DNA from: an uncultured Opitutia bacterium
Lineage (GTDB): Bacteria; Verrucomicrobiota; Verrucomicrobiia; Opitutales; UBA953
Reading direction: 5' to 3'
DNA length: 64,000 nucleotides
Assembly (NCBI GenBank): GCA_903840355.1
Contig: CAIMFJ010000003.1
Coordinates: forward strand, 1-64,000
Shown here: piece after piece, positions 53,550 to 63,220 of the stretch
Position numbering within the stretch: the first letter of the stretch is position 1
Layout of the letters: the number at the start of each line of letters is the position of its first letter
Notes under the pieces: generated by a model
Databases searched by the model: none
What the model was told of the DNA's origin: nothing
What the model saw: the letters and a program-made list of their open reading frames with translations, nothing else
Made by a program: the position numbers and the translations under genes

Positions 53550-54836
53550 ATGAGTCGCGTGTTTTTGGGCCAAACGGATGAATTGCACCGTCGTCGTTTT
53601 ATTGCCACCGCTGCAAAAACCCTTCTGGGAGTCAGTTTGTTGCCGGAGATTTTCGGACGTACTTGGGCGGCTGAAGCCACGCCCGCTGCACGGGCGAAGC
53701 GCATCATCTACCTTTATATGGATGGCGGGATGAGCCATGTAGATACCTTAGATCCCAAGCAGGGTGAAGTCGCTGGTCCCACAAAAGCTTTAAAGACTTC
53801 TGCGGATGGTATTTTACTCGGCGAATATTTACCGCGTACGGCGAAGGTAATGCATTTAGGAACTCTGGTTCGTTCACTGACTTCGAATCAAGGAGCGCAC
53901 GAACAAGGCAATTATTTCATGCATACCAGTTACCAGTTACGTGGGACGATTAGTCACCCATCGCTTGGGGCGTGGCGGAGTTATTTTAAAGGTTTTGGCA
54001 ATGAGTCATTGCCCGGTTCGGTTTATATCGGCAATGCCAGCCGGCATCCTGGTGCAGGTTTCTTTCCGCCGAATCATGCTCCCTTATTTGTGAATAATCC
54101 TGAGAATGGGTTACGTGATGTCCAACGTCAGGCTGGTCTTATGGCCGACGAGCAGGCACGCCGGATGAAGTTAGCGACCGATTTAGATGCTTCCTTTATG
54201 AAAGACTTTGGGACTCAACGAACCGTTGCGGCTCAAACGGAAGTGTACGATGGCGCCTTTAAGATGATGGCAAGTAGAGACCTTGAGGCGTTTGATTTAA
54301 CGCGCGAAAAACCGGCTTTACGCGAGGCCTATGGCAAGAGCCCCTTTGGCCAAGGGTGTTTATTGGCCCGTCGTTTAACCGAGCGAGGCGTCGGTTACGT
54401 GGAAGTCGGCCTGCATGGCTGGGATACACACGTCAACAACTTCGTCGTTACCCCTGACCTCTGTGCAGAGCTGGATCGCGGTTTGGCGACTTTGCTCACC
54501 GACCTTGAGGCACGGGGTCTATTGCAGGACACGCTGGTGGTCTTAGCAACCGAGTTTGGGCGTTCTCCTCGAATTAATACGAACTTAGGTCGTGATCATT
54601 ATCCCAAGGCCTTTGCGGGGGCACTTTTTGGTGGAGGCGTTAAGCGTGGCTTCGTGTATGGAGCGACGAATGCGACAGGCGAGGAAGTAGAATCGTCCGC
54701 CATGACTATTCCTGATTTTAATGCCACTATTGGTTGGGCGTTAGGTTTGCCGCTGGAGCAAGTGGTTTATTCGCCTACTCAGCGCCCCTTCCGGATGGCC
54801 GATAAGGGGAAGCCCGTGACTGCAATTTTTGCTTAA
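53550..54836 (+). CDS. DUF1501 protein
   Basis: The 428-residue protein belongs to the DUF1501 family, which is common in Planctomycetes and Verrucomicrobia and is related to alkaline-phosphatase/sulfatase folds. An N-terminal signal (RRRFIATAAKTLLGVSLLPEIFG) fits export by Tat. Motifs include IIYLYMDGGMSHVDTLDPK, EQGNYFMHTSYQLRG, VGLHGWDTHVNN, and ATEFGRSPRINTNLGRDHY. Family members are usually encoded next to DUF1549/DUF1553 proteins, as here (the partner starts 8 bases downstream). In most genomes the DUF1553 gene comes first; here the order is reversed. The biochemical role is unknown. Confidence 0.94.
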   Translation: MSRVFLGQTDELHRRRFIATAAKTLLGVSLLPEIFGRTWAAEATPAARAKRIIYLYMDGGMSHVDTLDPKQGEVAGPTKALKTSADGILLGEYLPRTAKVMHLGTLVRSLTSNQGAHEQGNYFMHTSYQLRGTISHPSLGAWRSYFKGFGNESLPGSVYIGNASRHPGAGFFPPNHAPLFVNNPENGLRDVQRQAGLMADEQARRMKLATDLDASFMKDFGTQRTVAAQTEVYDGAFKMMASRDLEAFDLTREKPALREAYGKSPFGQGCLLARRLTERGVGYVEVGLHGWDTHVNNFVVTPDLCAELDRGLATLLTDLEARGLLQDTLVVLATEFGRSPRINTNLGRDHYPKAFAGALFGGGVKRGFVYGATNATGEEVESSAMTIPDFNATIGWALGLPLEQVVYSPTQRPFRMADKGKPVTAIFA

Positions 54837-54844
54837 GTCTGAAC

Positions 54845-57109
54845 ATGTGGCGTCACGTTTTAATTTTAGTGTTAGCGCCCTGGACGGTTTTTGCTTTAGG
54901 CAGTTGGAGTCAAGAAGCCGCCCAAGTGGACGCCTTAATGGAGCAAGCATGGAAAGCCCAGGGGCAGCCAACGGTCTTGCCCTGTACGGATGAAGTTTTT
55001 TTACGTCGGGTCTGGTTAGACCTTGGCGGCCGGGTGCCTACGGTGGCCGAAGCAAAAGCCTTTTATGCTAATCGCGATCCGGAGAAACGTGCTAAATTAA
55101 TCGACCAGCTTTTAGCCAGTCAGGCGTTTGTTTCGCATTTTTATAACCAGTGGGCTGATGTGTTGCGTTTAAAATCCAATTACGTGAACACGGCTAATGT
55201 AGTCCCAGCGGCCTACTCTCATTGGTTGTATGAAAGTATTAAGACGAACAAGCCTTACGACCAGTTTGCCTACGAGCTCTTAGCCGCCAAAGGCTATGCC
55301 TGGGAGAATGGGGCAGTAGGTTATTACCTCCGCGATTTCGGGATGCCGTTGGATAACATGGCGCTGACCTCGCGGGTCTTTCTGGGGACTCGCATTGAGT
55401 GTGCCCAGTGCCATAATCATCCATTTGATAAATGGAAGCAGACGGATTTTTATCATTTGGCGGCCTATACCTTTGGTAATCGACCGCTCGAAGAAGCTTA
55501 TGCTGGGGCACGTGATGAAATTCGTGCCCGTGAGGAAGCGATTCGCCAAGATTTTCTAAAAGAAAAAGCGGCGTCAACGGATGGGGGCAAGGCGGCCGAG
55601 GTACGTCGCAAGGAGCGGCTTGCCGCGATGGAGTATCGAACCATTGTAAACATTATACGCGGTGGCGTCGGGCAACTTTTCAACCCGATTGGTTTAGAGC
55701 GTCGTCCTGTTAATTTAAAGCTGCCACATGATTTCAAAGAAGAGGATGGGAAGCCTTTCGAGGTGATGACTCCTCAGACCCTCTTAGGACCTGTCGCCTC
55801 CGTGGGGGCAGGGCAAGATGCCGCCGAAGTTTTTGCCCATTGGGTTACTTCTCCTCAGAATCCCCGGTTCACTAAAGTGATTGTGAATCGCTTGTGGCGT
55901 AACCTGTTCGGTGCGGCGCTCTTGGAGCCACTGGACGATATTCGAGAAGAGACGAAAGCTGCGGTGCCTGGTTTGGAAGAGAAATTAGAGCAACTGATGC
56001 TCGATTTACACTATGATCAGCGGGCGTTTTTGGCGATTTTAACCCGAACTAAAGCCTATCAAGCCGTAGCCCAAAAGCATGAACCAGAGCCTGGGGTCCC
56101 CAGTGCTTTCCCTGGACCGTTCTTAAAACGATTAAATGCAGAGCAAGCTTGGGATAGTTTGGTGACGCTCGCTAATTATGAACCCGATGCCCGTGACTTA
56201 GAGCGCGTTGCTGCTGAAGACCGTCGGATTCAGATTTCGCACATGGCTTTTGATGCCTTCCAATCCGTGAGCGGTAAGCAACTCGTAGGCATGGCTTATG
56301 CCCGGTTGGAGACGGAGAAATCAATCCATGATAAACTATCTGAAATTCGGGCTAAACTGGTAGACGCGAAGCGAACTGGAGATCGTGCGCTGGAATTGAC
56401 CTTACGTCGTCAGGAAGGGGCGTTGATTCGGGAGCAAAACGAAGGGCAGGTGAGGGATTTTATTATGCCTTTATTGAATGCCTTGGCCCAGCGTCGCGGT
56501 ACGACAGTCATTCAGGATCCTAATTATAAGATAAACCCCAATCCAGTGGCATTGGGGCCTGAGACTTGGCGGAGTCATTACATCGCAGGTTATGGCACTG
56601 CCCCTCGAACCTCAGCTGAACTAGAAGCGTTAGCCCAACATGAAAAACAGCGACTCGCTACCTTAGGGCAGAATTGCGGAATTCCCTCTCAAGATACGGG
56701 CTCCTTTGTCGACTATTGTTTACAGGCTCGGAAGCAGTGGAAGCGTGCTTCCGAATTAGAAAGTCCGGCACCACGCGGACATTTTCTCCGTACGTTAGGG
56801 CAGAGCGACCGCGATTTTGTAGAGAATGCGAATCATGCTCCTTCGATTCCGCAGGCTTTGATGTTCTTGAACGGAGAAATTGCGACGAAACGGGCTTTGT
56901 TTAATCCTTGGTCGCCGTTATCGCAGTCGATCCGTCAGGCGAAAACCTTAACCGAAAAAGTTGATGTGGTGTTTTTGGCGATTTTATCGCGACCAGCAAC
57001 GCCGGCTGAGCAAGCCAAGTGTGCTAATTTAGCTTCTAGCCCGGACTTAGCCATGGAGGACTTGGCGTACACTTTATTAAATACGCGGCAGTTTTTCTTT
57101 GAACCTTAA
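54845..57109 (+). CDS. DUF1549/DUF1553 (PSCyt2/PSD1) protein
   Basis: The 754-residue protein has a signal peptide and then the PSCyt2 (DUF1549) domain with LRRVWLDLGGRVPTVAEAKAF, VSHFYNQWADVLRL and the signature IECAQCHNHPFDKWKQTDFY. The C-terminal PSD1 (DUF1553) domain shows VNRLWRNLFGAALLEPLDDIRE and VDVVFLAILSRPATPAEQ. The cytochrome-c module (PSCyt1) often found at the N-terminus of these proteins is absent. The C-A-Q-C-H sequence is the family hallmark and need not bind haem. It lies 8 bases after the DUF1501 gene and shares its transcript. Its function is unknown, though a role in polymer breakdown has been suggested for such pairs. Confidence 0.94.
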   Translation: MWRHVLILVLAPWTVFALGSWSQEAAQVDALMEQAWKAQGQPTVLPCTDEVFLRRVWLDLGGRVPTVAEAKAFYANRDPEKRAKLIDQLLASQAFVSHFYNQWADVLRLKSNYVNTANVVPAAYSHWLYESIKTNKPYDQFAYELLAAKGYAWENGAVGYYLRDFGMPLDNMALTSRVFLGTRIECAQCHNHPFDKWKQTDFYHLAAYTFGNRPLEEAYAGARDEIRAREEAIRQDFLKEKAASTDGGKAAEVRRKERLAAMEYRTIVNIIRGGVGQLFNPIGLERRPVNLKLPHDFKEEDGKPFEVMTPQTLLGPVASVGAGQDAAEVFAHWVTSPQNPRFTKVIVNRLWRNLFGAALLEPLDDIREETKAAVPGLEEKLEQLMLDLHYDQRAFLAILTRTKAYQAVAQKHEPEPGVPSAFPGPFLKRLNAEQAWDSLVTLANYEPDARDLERVAAEDRRIQISHMAFDAFQSVSGKQLVGMAYARLETEKSIHDKLSEIRAKLVDAKRTGDRALELTLRRQEGALIREQNEGQVRDFIMPLLNALAQRRGTTVIQDPNYKINPNPVALGPETWRSHYIAGYGTAPRTSAELEALAQHEKQRLATLGQNCGIPSQDTGSFVDYCLQARKQWKRASELESPAPRGHFLRTLGQSDRDFVENANHAPSIPQALMFLNGEIATKRALFNPWSPLSQSIRQAKTLTEKVDVVFLAILSRPATPAEQAKCANLASSPDLAMEDLAYTLLNTRQFFFEP

Positions 57110-57211
57110 GCGCTAGGTCAGGCGCGTTTCATGGCAGCATCTCAGAAAGGGATGTGCTAGGGCTTGCCAGTCTCAAGTGAGTGGGCAAATTTCAGGCACC
57201 CCTTATCACCT

Positions 57212-57949
57212 ATGAAACCCTCCTACCTATCGCTGTTGGCCCTCTGGGCTTCGGCCGTCGTTGCCTCTGCCGACACTAATTACGCCACGCAGCCCGTTCT
57301 GCATCCTGGCACGGAAAAGCGTCATGAGTCCTTTAATGAAATCTCGAAGAAGGGTGAAGCCCAGTTAGTGTTTCTGGGTGACTCGATTACGCATGGTTGG
57401 GACGGTAAGGGTAAGGCCGTGTGGGATAAAACTTGGGCTCCTTTAAAAGCCGCAAATTTTGGGATTGGCGGCGACCGTACAGAACACGTCTTGTGGCGCA
57501 TTGATCACGGTAACTTTGATGGCTTAAAGCCCAAAGAAATTGTCATCATGATTGGTACCAATAACACCGGGCACCAAGGCCGTCCGCAGAAAGAGCTGAA
57601 TAATGCCGTCTATCAATGCACTGCCGAGCAAACTGCGGAAGGGGTGAAAGCCATTATTGCTCGCCTGCAAACTAAGTGTCCGGACGCCAAGATTTTACTC
57701 TTAGCGATTTTCCCACGCGGGGTCAATAAGGACGATAAATTCCGCCAACAAAACGAAGCTACTAATGCCATCATTAAGGGCTATGCGGATGATAAGAAAG
57801 TTTTCTTCATGGATATCGGCAGTAAGTTCTTAGAAGCGGATGGTACGCTCTCTAAAACCATCATGCCTGACCTTCTACACCCCAATGAGAAAGGTTACCA
57901 AATTTGGACGGATGCGATTGAGGCAAAAGTAAAAGAACTCTTGAAGTAA
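57212..57949 (+). CDS. Secreted SGNH/GDSL hydrolase (PAF-acetylhydrolase-like)
   Basis: This 245-residue esterase has a signal peptide (MKPSYLSLLALWASAVVASA). The GDSL block LVFLGDSITHGWDGKG carries the catalytic serine, FGIGGDRTEHVLWR the oxyanion glycine, VIMIGTNNTGH the asparagine, and LLHPNEKGYQIW the Asp/His pair (D-L-L-H). This group deacetylates sugars. I chose the ATG at 57212 because it starts the signal peptide; the upstream TTG would add a non-signal tail. A strong terminator follows, so the gene is its own unit at the left of the pectin genes. Confidence 0.92.
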   Translation: MKPSYLSLLALWASAVVASADTNYATQPVLHPGTEKRHESFNEISKKGEAQLVFLGDSITHGWDGKGKAVWDKTWAPLKAANFGIGGDRTEHVLWRIDHGNFDGLKPKEIVIMIGTNNTGHQGRPQKELNNAVYQCTAEQTAEGVKAIIARLQTKCPDAKILLLAIFPRGVNKDDKFRQQNEATNAIIKGYADDKKVFFMDIGSKFLEADGTLSKTIMPDLLHPNEKGYQIWTDAIEAKVKELLK

Positions 57950-57969
57950 GTCGCTTTGGAATGTGAAAG

Positions 57970-57994
57970 CGAGGCGGCCCGAAGGGTCGCCTCG
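57970..57994 (+). terminator. Rho-independent terminator after the SGNH hydrolase gene
   Basis: CGAGGCGGCCC pairs with GGGTCGCCTCG over 11 bases, with one G-T pair and a GAA loop, and TTGTTTT follows on the plus strand. It lies 21 bases after the stop codon at 57949. This is one of the clearest terminators in the window. Confidence 0.88.
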
Positions 57995-58042
57995 TTGTTT
58001 TGAGGGGTTGCTAAGTGGCATCCTGCAAGTTGCATTCAAGTT

Positions 58043-60949
58043 ATGCGATTTTGGAATGCAAGTTGGTGCGTACTCGTGATGGCTTGTCTTTGTGGGCAGG
58101 CTCAGGCGGAAACCCTTAATGTTGATGCCGGCACATTCACCCTAAGGTGGGATGAGCAAGCCCGACCCGTGAGTTGTCAGTTAAAGGCCGACGGACAAGA
58201 ATTCCTCAACGTTAAAGGCCCCAACCAAGGGTTTTATTTAAAGGGCTGGGATGGAAGTAAGATTTGGCTGAGTGTGATGAAGTTGCTGGACGCAAATCAT
58301 CTCGAAGTCGCGACGTCTGATCAGCACCGCTCTCTGGTGCTGGCCTTGCGTCGGGGGACCCGGTCGCTTGCTTGGCGCGTTGAAAAGGTGCAAGGTATTC
58401 CGGCCGCGGAGCGTTGGACGTTAGGGTTGGCGTTGAAAGTGGCACCGCGTTTCAAACTCTTACCCTTAGATTACATGACCGAGGTGAAACGCTCGGCGGA
58501 AGGGGTGGGGGCGGAGTGTCAGGCTTTAGGTCTAGATGAAGTGATGGGAGGCTTTGTGCTTTATGAAAGTCACGATGCCGCTGACGAAGACGATGTGCTG
58601 TTGCACTTATGGGTCGAGGAAGCGTTGCCACATCCCAAGGTAAAAGGAGCTTGGAATTTAGAAGTGGCACAAACCTGGCTGCAGACTTGGCAACAGCGTT
58701 TCAAAAACCGGACCCAGTTTATTTTAGAAGCCAAGAGCCCAGAAGAATTACGCACGGGATTGCAGGTGGCTAAGCAAGCGGGGGCCCAGCAGATTTATCT
58801 CTTTACGAATACGTGGCGTAATGACGGTTTTATGCCGGATAAGTTCGGTAATATTGAAATTAACCACACAGTTTTTCCACGTGGGGAAGTGGATTTAGCC
58901 CAATTTGCTCAGGAAGTGCAGCAGCAAGGCATGTACCTCGGGCTCCATTATGTATCGGGGGGTATCGGGCGCTCCGACCGCCATTATATTGGGCAGAAGC
59001 CTGATCGCCGGTTAGCCAGTTGGGGTGAGGCCAAACTCGTTGAGGCGGTGACGTCTCAGGCTAACGGGTTAAAAGTCAAACTTAGTCCGGGGTCCTTTTG
59101 GCCGACGCAGTCACAGAGTTGGGCGCATGGCATAAATCCGGAGGTCTTCCAATGGCAGGTGCTCCGGGTGGAAGATGAAATCATTCGCTTTAATCGGTTC
59201 AACGCTCTGGGAGATGGGGTTTATGAATTACAAGGATGCCGACGTGGTGAAGGCTCTACCTTGGCGACGGAGCATTCCGTGGGAGCCGAGGCTCAAGGTT
59301 TATTATTAACCTATGGCATCAACTACCTTCCTGATAATCATCAAAGTCTCCTGCGGGAATTGGCGGAAAATTATGTAGGAATGGTCAATCGATGTGGAAT
59401 TGAGCACGTGGAATTTGATGGTGCAGAAATTCATAATTACGATGGACCTTGGGGGTACCGCAAGTTTGCGACCTTCGTTTATCAAGGATTAGAACATCCA
59501 GCGACTAGCCATGATAGCATGGGGCAACGTCCAGCGTGTTGGTTCGAGTACCGCTTTAATTCGAGTCAAAAATTAATGGCCGGAAGTTGCTATTACAGTC
59601 ATGGTAATTGGTGTGTACCCCTTGAGTTAGATTCGCTCTCCCGAGAAGCGAGTAATCTCCTGGATGCACATTTTGTATTAAGCCAAGGTTATCGCGGTGG
59701 GGCTTTGGGACTTTGTAAACCCGAGCCCATGTTCGGCGTCCGACCAAGCGATTTGAAGGCTCACGGTTTAACGCCTAATTTTCTTCAAGCGTTGCGGGTT
59801 TGGCAGGGAGTAGATGCTCGCTTAGACGACGAGCAGTTACGTCGCATGGCCGCTTATTTTAAGGCACCGGCTTACCTGCATGGCTATGGGTTTAATCATC
59901 ATGATCAAGCCGAGGTAGTGCCAGTGGCTGCAGAGTTAGCTGATCACTATGAAATCACGCCAGTGCGGGTATTGCGCCGAGTCCAGGGTGATATCACTTG
60001 GCAGGTGGGACAAGAACATGGGCCGATTGGCCCGCGTCAGGTGCTGCGTCTCGGAGAGCCGGTGGACTTAGTTAATCCTGAGAAACCTCAACCTTTGGCT
60101 TTTATTATGCGAGTCTTGCCTGCGTTTGACCTTCAGGCGGCGACGGTGAATTTAGATCCTAAGTTGGGCAAGTTAATACCGGATTCCGCTTTGCAGAATA
60201 TCGCACTCTTGCCACATAGCACTCCCACGATTCCAGAAGGAGCGCTGACCAAGATGACTCAGCAAAAAGATGGGTGGCTGCTAGAAGCCGAGAATACTTT
60301 AGCCCAACCTGTACGGCAGCCTGAAACCTTGCCCACCTGGGGATTGCGAGCGGATTTATCACATCATCGCGGTATTGCCGTGGAAGTTGAAGGGGACGGC
60401 AGTGGTGCGCGCTTATTGGTGCAACTCGGTTATCGCGATTACATTATTCCCCTCGATTTCAAGGGCCGTCGCGAGGTGGTGATTCCCCATGGCGAAGTCT
60501 CTTGGTATCGAGGTGATTGGGGCTGGCGTTTTGCCACGAAACAAAATCGTTATGAGCAAACTTCTCGTCTTCGCATTGGATTTGGAGAGTTGCCGGCACA
60601 TACGGTCGCCAAGGTCAAACTCTACAATTTGAGGGCGCTTGAAGAGATATCCGTAGCTTTGAAAGATCCCGTCGTGCAAGTAGGCGAGGCTCGTTTGCAG
60701 GTTAAGGGTGTCATCCCGACTGGGACTTATTTGCAGTATGATGGCGCAGAAATGTCCACGCGGGCGAAGGTTTTTGATGCGAATTGGAATTTACTAAAAG
60801 AAGTAGAAGTGAGTGACATGCCGCTCATGACACCTACCGGTTTGGCCCGCTACTCGGTAGAAACTGACGCTCCTCAAGAAGCCGAAAAACCATGGCTTGA
60901 GATACAGTTTTTGGTAAAGGGTGCCTCTTGGATGATTCCTAAGCCCTAA
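58043..60949 (+). CDS. Large secreted glycoside-hydrolase-like protein, family unknown
   Basis: The 968-residue protein has a signal peptide (WCVLVMACLCGQAQA). The first 200 residues form beta-rich repeats. A central part looks like a TIM barrel: AKQAGAQQIYLFTNTWRNDGFMPDKFG, MYLGLHYVSGGIG, and YVGMVNRCGIEHVEFDGAEIHNYDGPWG, where D-G-A-E-I could hold catalytic acids. Then comes SRGGALGLCKPEPMFG-like text and a C-terminal beta domain (LLVQLGYRDYIIPLDFKGR). The design resembles enzymes acting on uronic-acid or other complex polysaccharides, but no family is recognised. Its neighbours (SGNH esterases and a GH28) suggest a role in pectin use. It starts a unit with the next gene 6 bases downstream. 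Confidence 0.7.
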   Translation: MRFWNASWCVLVMACLCGQAQAETLNVDAGTFTLRWDEQARPVSCQLKADGQEFLNVKGPNQGFYLKGWDGSKIWLSVMKLLDANHLEVATSDQHRSLVLALRRGTRSLAWRVEKVQGIPAAERWTLGLALKVAPRFKLLPLDYMTEVKRSAEGVGAECQALGLDEVMGGFVLYESHDAADEDDVLLHLWVEEALPHPKVKGAWNLEVAQTWLQTWQQRFKNRTQFILEAKSPEELRTGLQVAKQAGAQQIYLFTNTWRNDGFMPDKFGNIEINHTVFPRGEVDLAQFAQEVQQQGMYLGLHYVSGGIGRSDRHYIGQKPDRRLASWGEAKLVEAVTSQANGLKVKLSPGSFWPTQSQSWAHGINPEVFQWQVLRVEDEIIRFNRFNALGDGVYELQGCRRGEGSTLATEHSVGAEAQGLLLTYGINYLPDNHQSLLRELAENYVGMVNRCGIEHVEFDGAEIHNYDGPWGYRKFATFVYQGLEHPATSHDSMGQRPACWFEYRFNSSQKLMAGSCYYSHGNWCVPLELDSLSREASNLLDAHFVLSQGYRGGALGLCKPEPMFGVRPSDLKAHGLTPNFLQALRVWQGVDARLDDEQLRRMAAYFKAPAYLHGYGFNHHDQAEVVPVAAELADHYEITPVRVLRRVQGDITWQVGQEHGPIGPRQVLRLGEPVDLVNPEKPQPLAFIMRVLPAFDLQAATVNLDPKLGKLIPDSALQNIALLPHSTPTIPEGALTKMTQQKDGWLLEAENTLAQPVRQPETLPTWGLRADLSHHRGIAVEVEGDGSGARLLVQLGYRDYIIPLDFKGRREVVIPHGEVSWYRGDWGWRFATKQNRYEQTSRLRIGFGELPAHTVAKVKLYNLRALEEISVALKDPVVQVGEARLQVKGVIPTGTYLQYDGAEMSTRAKVFDANWNLLKEVEVSDMPLMTPTGLARYSVETDAPQEAEKPWLEIQFLVKGASWMIPKP

Positions 60950-60955
60950 TTTTTT

Positions 60956-61807
60956 ATGAATAAAAACCGATTCCTAAGTATGATGGCGGGTTGTTTGTTT
61001 TCGGCTGCAATTTTAAACGCACAAACTGTCGCGGAGCCTACTAACGCAGCCGAGGCTAAAGCTAAGGCAGAGGCCGCCGCCAAAAAGGCCGCGCGAGATG
61101 CCGTGGTAGCGGAACGTTATCAAGCCTGGGTGGCAGCATTGCCTCCAGAGCAACAAGCTTGGGAAAAAGTCTTACAGGAGAACCTCGGTGGTTTTTATTT
61201 GCCCGGACATCAGTCGGATAAATTAGCCCATAAGTCAGATGCTTGGGACTATGTCGTGGATGATCCTAAACTGAAGCGCGTGCTGCTCATTGGCGATTCC
61301 GTCTCGCGGGGTTATACTTTGCCTGTCCGTCAGCAATTAGAGGGGAAAGTGAATTTACATCGAGCTCCCGAGAATTGTGGTCCGACCGCTAATGGGCTCA
61401 AAAAACTCGATATCTGGTTGGGTGAAGGGCACTGGGATGTGATTCATTTTAACTTTGGGATTCACGATCGAGGTACGCCCTTGGCGGATTATAAAAAACG
61501 CCTCGAACAGTTGGTCGTCCGAATGCAGAAAACCGGTGCCAAGTTGATTTGGGCCAGCACGACGCCTATTCCCGACGAGCCTACCAAAGGTTATAAAGCC
61601 GCTTCAATTGTGGAGCATAACCAGGCTGCGGAAGAAATCATGAAGCAATATGGCGTCGCTATCGATCCCCTGTTTGAAGCCGTTACACCGCATTTAACCG
61701 AATTACAATTACCGCATGATGTGCACTTTAAGCCCCAAGGTTACGAGTTTCTGGGGCAAGAGGTGGCGAAGTCGATTCTTGGCCAACTCGCCGAAGCAAA
61801 GAAATAG
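60956..61807 (+). CDS. Secreted SGNH/GDSL hydrolase (carbohydrate esterase type)
   Basis: The 283-residue protein starts with a signal peptide and an alanine/lysine-rich linker (AEAKAKAEAAAKKAARDA). The SGNH blocks are VLLIGDSVSRGYTL (serine), CGPTANGLK, FNFGIHDRG (asparagine) and LPHDVHFKPQGYEFLG (Asp/His). It is probably a sugar acetyl esterase, for example on pectin. It follows the large unknown protein by 6 bases, so the two are cotranscribed. The GH28 gene follows after 72 bases, likely in the same transcript or with its own promoter. Confidence 0.9.
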   Translation: MNKNRFLSMMAGCLFSAAILNAQTVAEPTNAAEAKAKAEAAAKKAARDAVVAERYQAWVAALPPEQQAWEKVLQENLGGFYLPGHQSDKLAHKSDAWDYVVDDPKLKRVLLIGDSVSRGYTLPVRQQLEGKVNLHRAPENCGPTANGLKKLDIWLGEGHWDVIHFNFGIHDRGTPLADYKKRLEQLVVRMQKTGAKLIWASTTPIPDEPTKGYKAASIVEHNQAAEEIMKQYGVAIDPLFEAVTPHLTELQLPHDVHFKPQGYEFLGQEVAKSILGQLAEAKK

Positions 61808-61879
61808 GGTCGTACGTCGCGGTGAAAAGGATTTGGCAGGCTGGTCTTGAAAGCTTAACAACAATTTGCCCCATTACTT

Positions 61880-63166
61880 ATGCGTGCCTTGCTTCTTTTG
61901 ATACTTTCCCTCGGAAGCGGGACTTATCAGCATCTTTGGGCTAAGGACGTGCAGCCGGTTTTGCCGACTATCCCTGAGCGTGTACTAGATGTGAAAGATT
62001 TTGGGGCAGTGGGTGATGGAAAGACCGACGATGCACCAGCGATTCAGAAAGCGATTAATAAAGCAGGTTCGCAGGGTGGTGGGACCGTGCGACTTTCTAA
62101 GGGTACTTACCTTAGTGGCCCCTTGACCCTGGTAAGCCATCTCCGCTTACAGTTGGATGCGGGAGTCATCTTGATGATGTTGCCTTTGGATCGTTATCCC
62201 GGTGGCAATAAGAACCCAGCTGATTTTATTAGTGCCAAAGGTCTTTCCGATTTAGCGATTGTCGGGGAGGGGACAATCGAGGGGCAGGGCACTCCTTGGT
62301 GGCCTTTTGCTAAAGATAAGGACAAGAAGCGGCCCCGTATGGTAAGCATTCACGACTGTGCGCGAATTTTGGTTGAAGGAGTGACTTTGAAAAACTCGCC
62401 TATGTTCCACCTCGCCATGCGGGCGGATGAAGTAACCGTAGCAAAGGTAAAAATCTGGGCGCCTAGTTCTAAAGATCCCCACAACCCGAGTCACAACACC
62501 GATGCCTGCGACGTTTCTGGACATAACATTTTAGTCACCGATTGTGATGTCAGCGTGGGAGACGATAATTACACCTGTGGACGCGATACCTCGAATGTGC
62601 TAATCAAGAATTGTCGTTACGGCACTGGGCACGGTGTTTCCATTGGTAGTTACACCCAAGGGGAGGTTTCTAATATCACCGTTCGGGACTGTGTCTTTGA
62701 TGGTACCGAATGCGGCATTCGCATTAAGTCGGACCGCGATCGCGGGGGTCATGTGCATCATTTAGTTTACGAGAACTTGCAGATGAAGAATGTGGATATG
62801 CCCATCTTGATTTATGCTGCCTATGGAGCGAAGGCTAAGCCTTTTCGGGATTTACAAAAAATCTCTCCAGAGACTGCACTGACTTACCCCACACAAGCCG
62901 TTGAGGCGACGACCCCGCTTTATGAGGATATCACTTTCAGGAATATTACCGCTACGGTGACGGCGGGCCATCGCGCCGGTCTAATTTGGGGGCTGCCAGA
63001 AGCTCCCGTAGGTCAGCTGGTGCTGGAAAATGTAACCATAACGGCCGATTTACCTCTCGGCTTTTACTTTGTAAAACAGGCTACCCTCAAGGCGGTTAAG
63101 GTTGTGACCCCTGCGGGTGAAAATAAATTTGCAGAAGCGGCGGCCAAATTGACGGTGACACCCTAA
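61880..63166 (+). CDS. Secreted GH28 polygalacturonase
   Basis: The 428-residue enzyme cleaves polygalacturonic or rhamnogalacturonan chains of pectin. A signal peptide (LLLILSLGSGTYQHLWA) is followed by the right-handed beta-helix, with the family N-terminal VLDVKDFGAVGDGKTDDAPAIQKAI. The catalytic region shows NTDACDVSGHNILVTDCDVSVGDDNYTC with the three aspartates, GHGVSIGSYTQGEVSNI with the histidine and CGIRIKSDRDRGG with the R-x-K. The usual N-T-D-G is N-T-D-A here, a small departure that keeps the acid. It sits among SGNH esterases and a CE1-like enzyme, forming a pectin-use set. Confidence 0.95.
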   Translation: MRALLLLILSLGSGTYQHLWAKDVQPVLPTIPERVLDVKDFGAVGDGKTDDAPAIQKAINKAGSQGGGTVRLSKGTYLSGPLTLVSHLRLQLDAGVILMMLPLDRYPGGNKNPADFISAKGLSDLAIVGEGTIEGQGTPWWPFAKDKDKKRPRMVSIHDCARILVEGVTLKNSPMFHLAMRADEVTVAKVKIWAPSSKDPHNPSHNTDACDVSGHNILVTDCDVSVGDDNYTCGRDTSNVLIKNCRYGTGHGVSIGSYTQGEVSNITVRDCVFDGTECGIRIKSDRDRGGHVHHLVYENLQMKNVDMPILIYAAYGAKAKPFRDLQKISPETALTYPTQAVEATTPLYEDITFRNITATVTAGHRAGLIWGLPEAPVGQLVLENVTITADLPLGFYFVKQATLKAVKVVTPAGENKFAEAAAKLTVTP

Positions 63167-63220
63167 GCGGGCGGAAACTTTAATATCGTACCGGTGGTTT
63201 TAAGCGGATAAGACCTCCGT

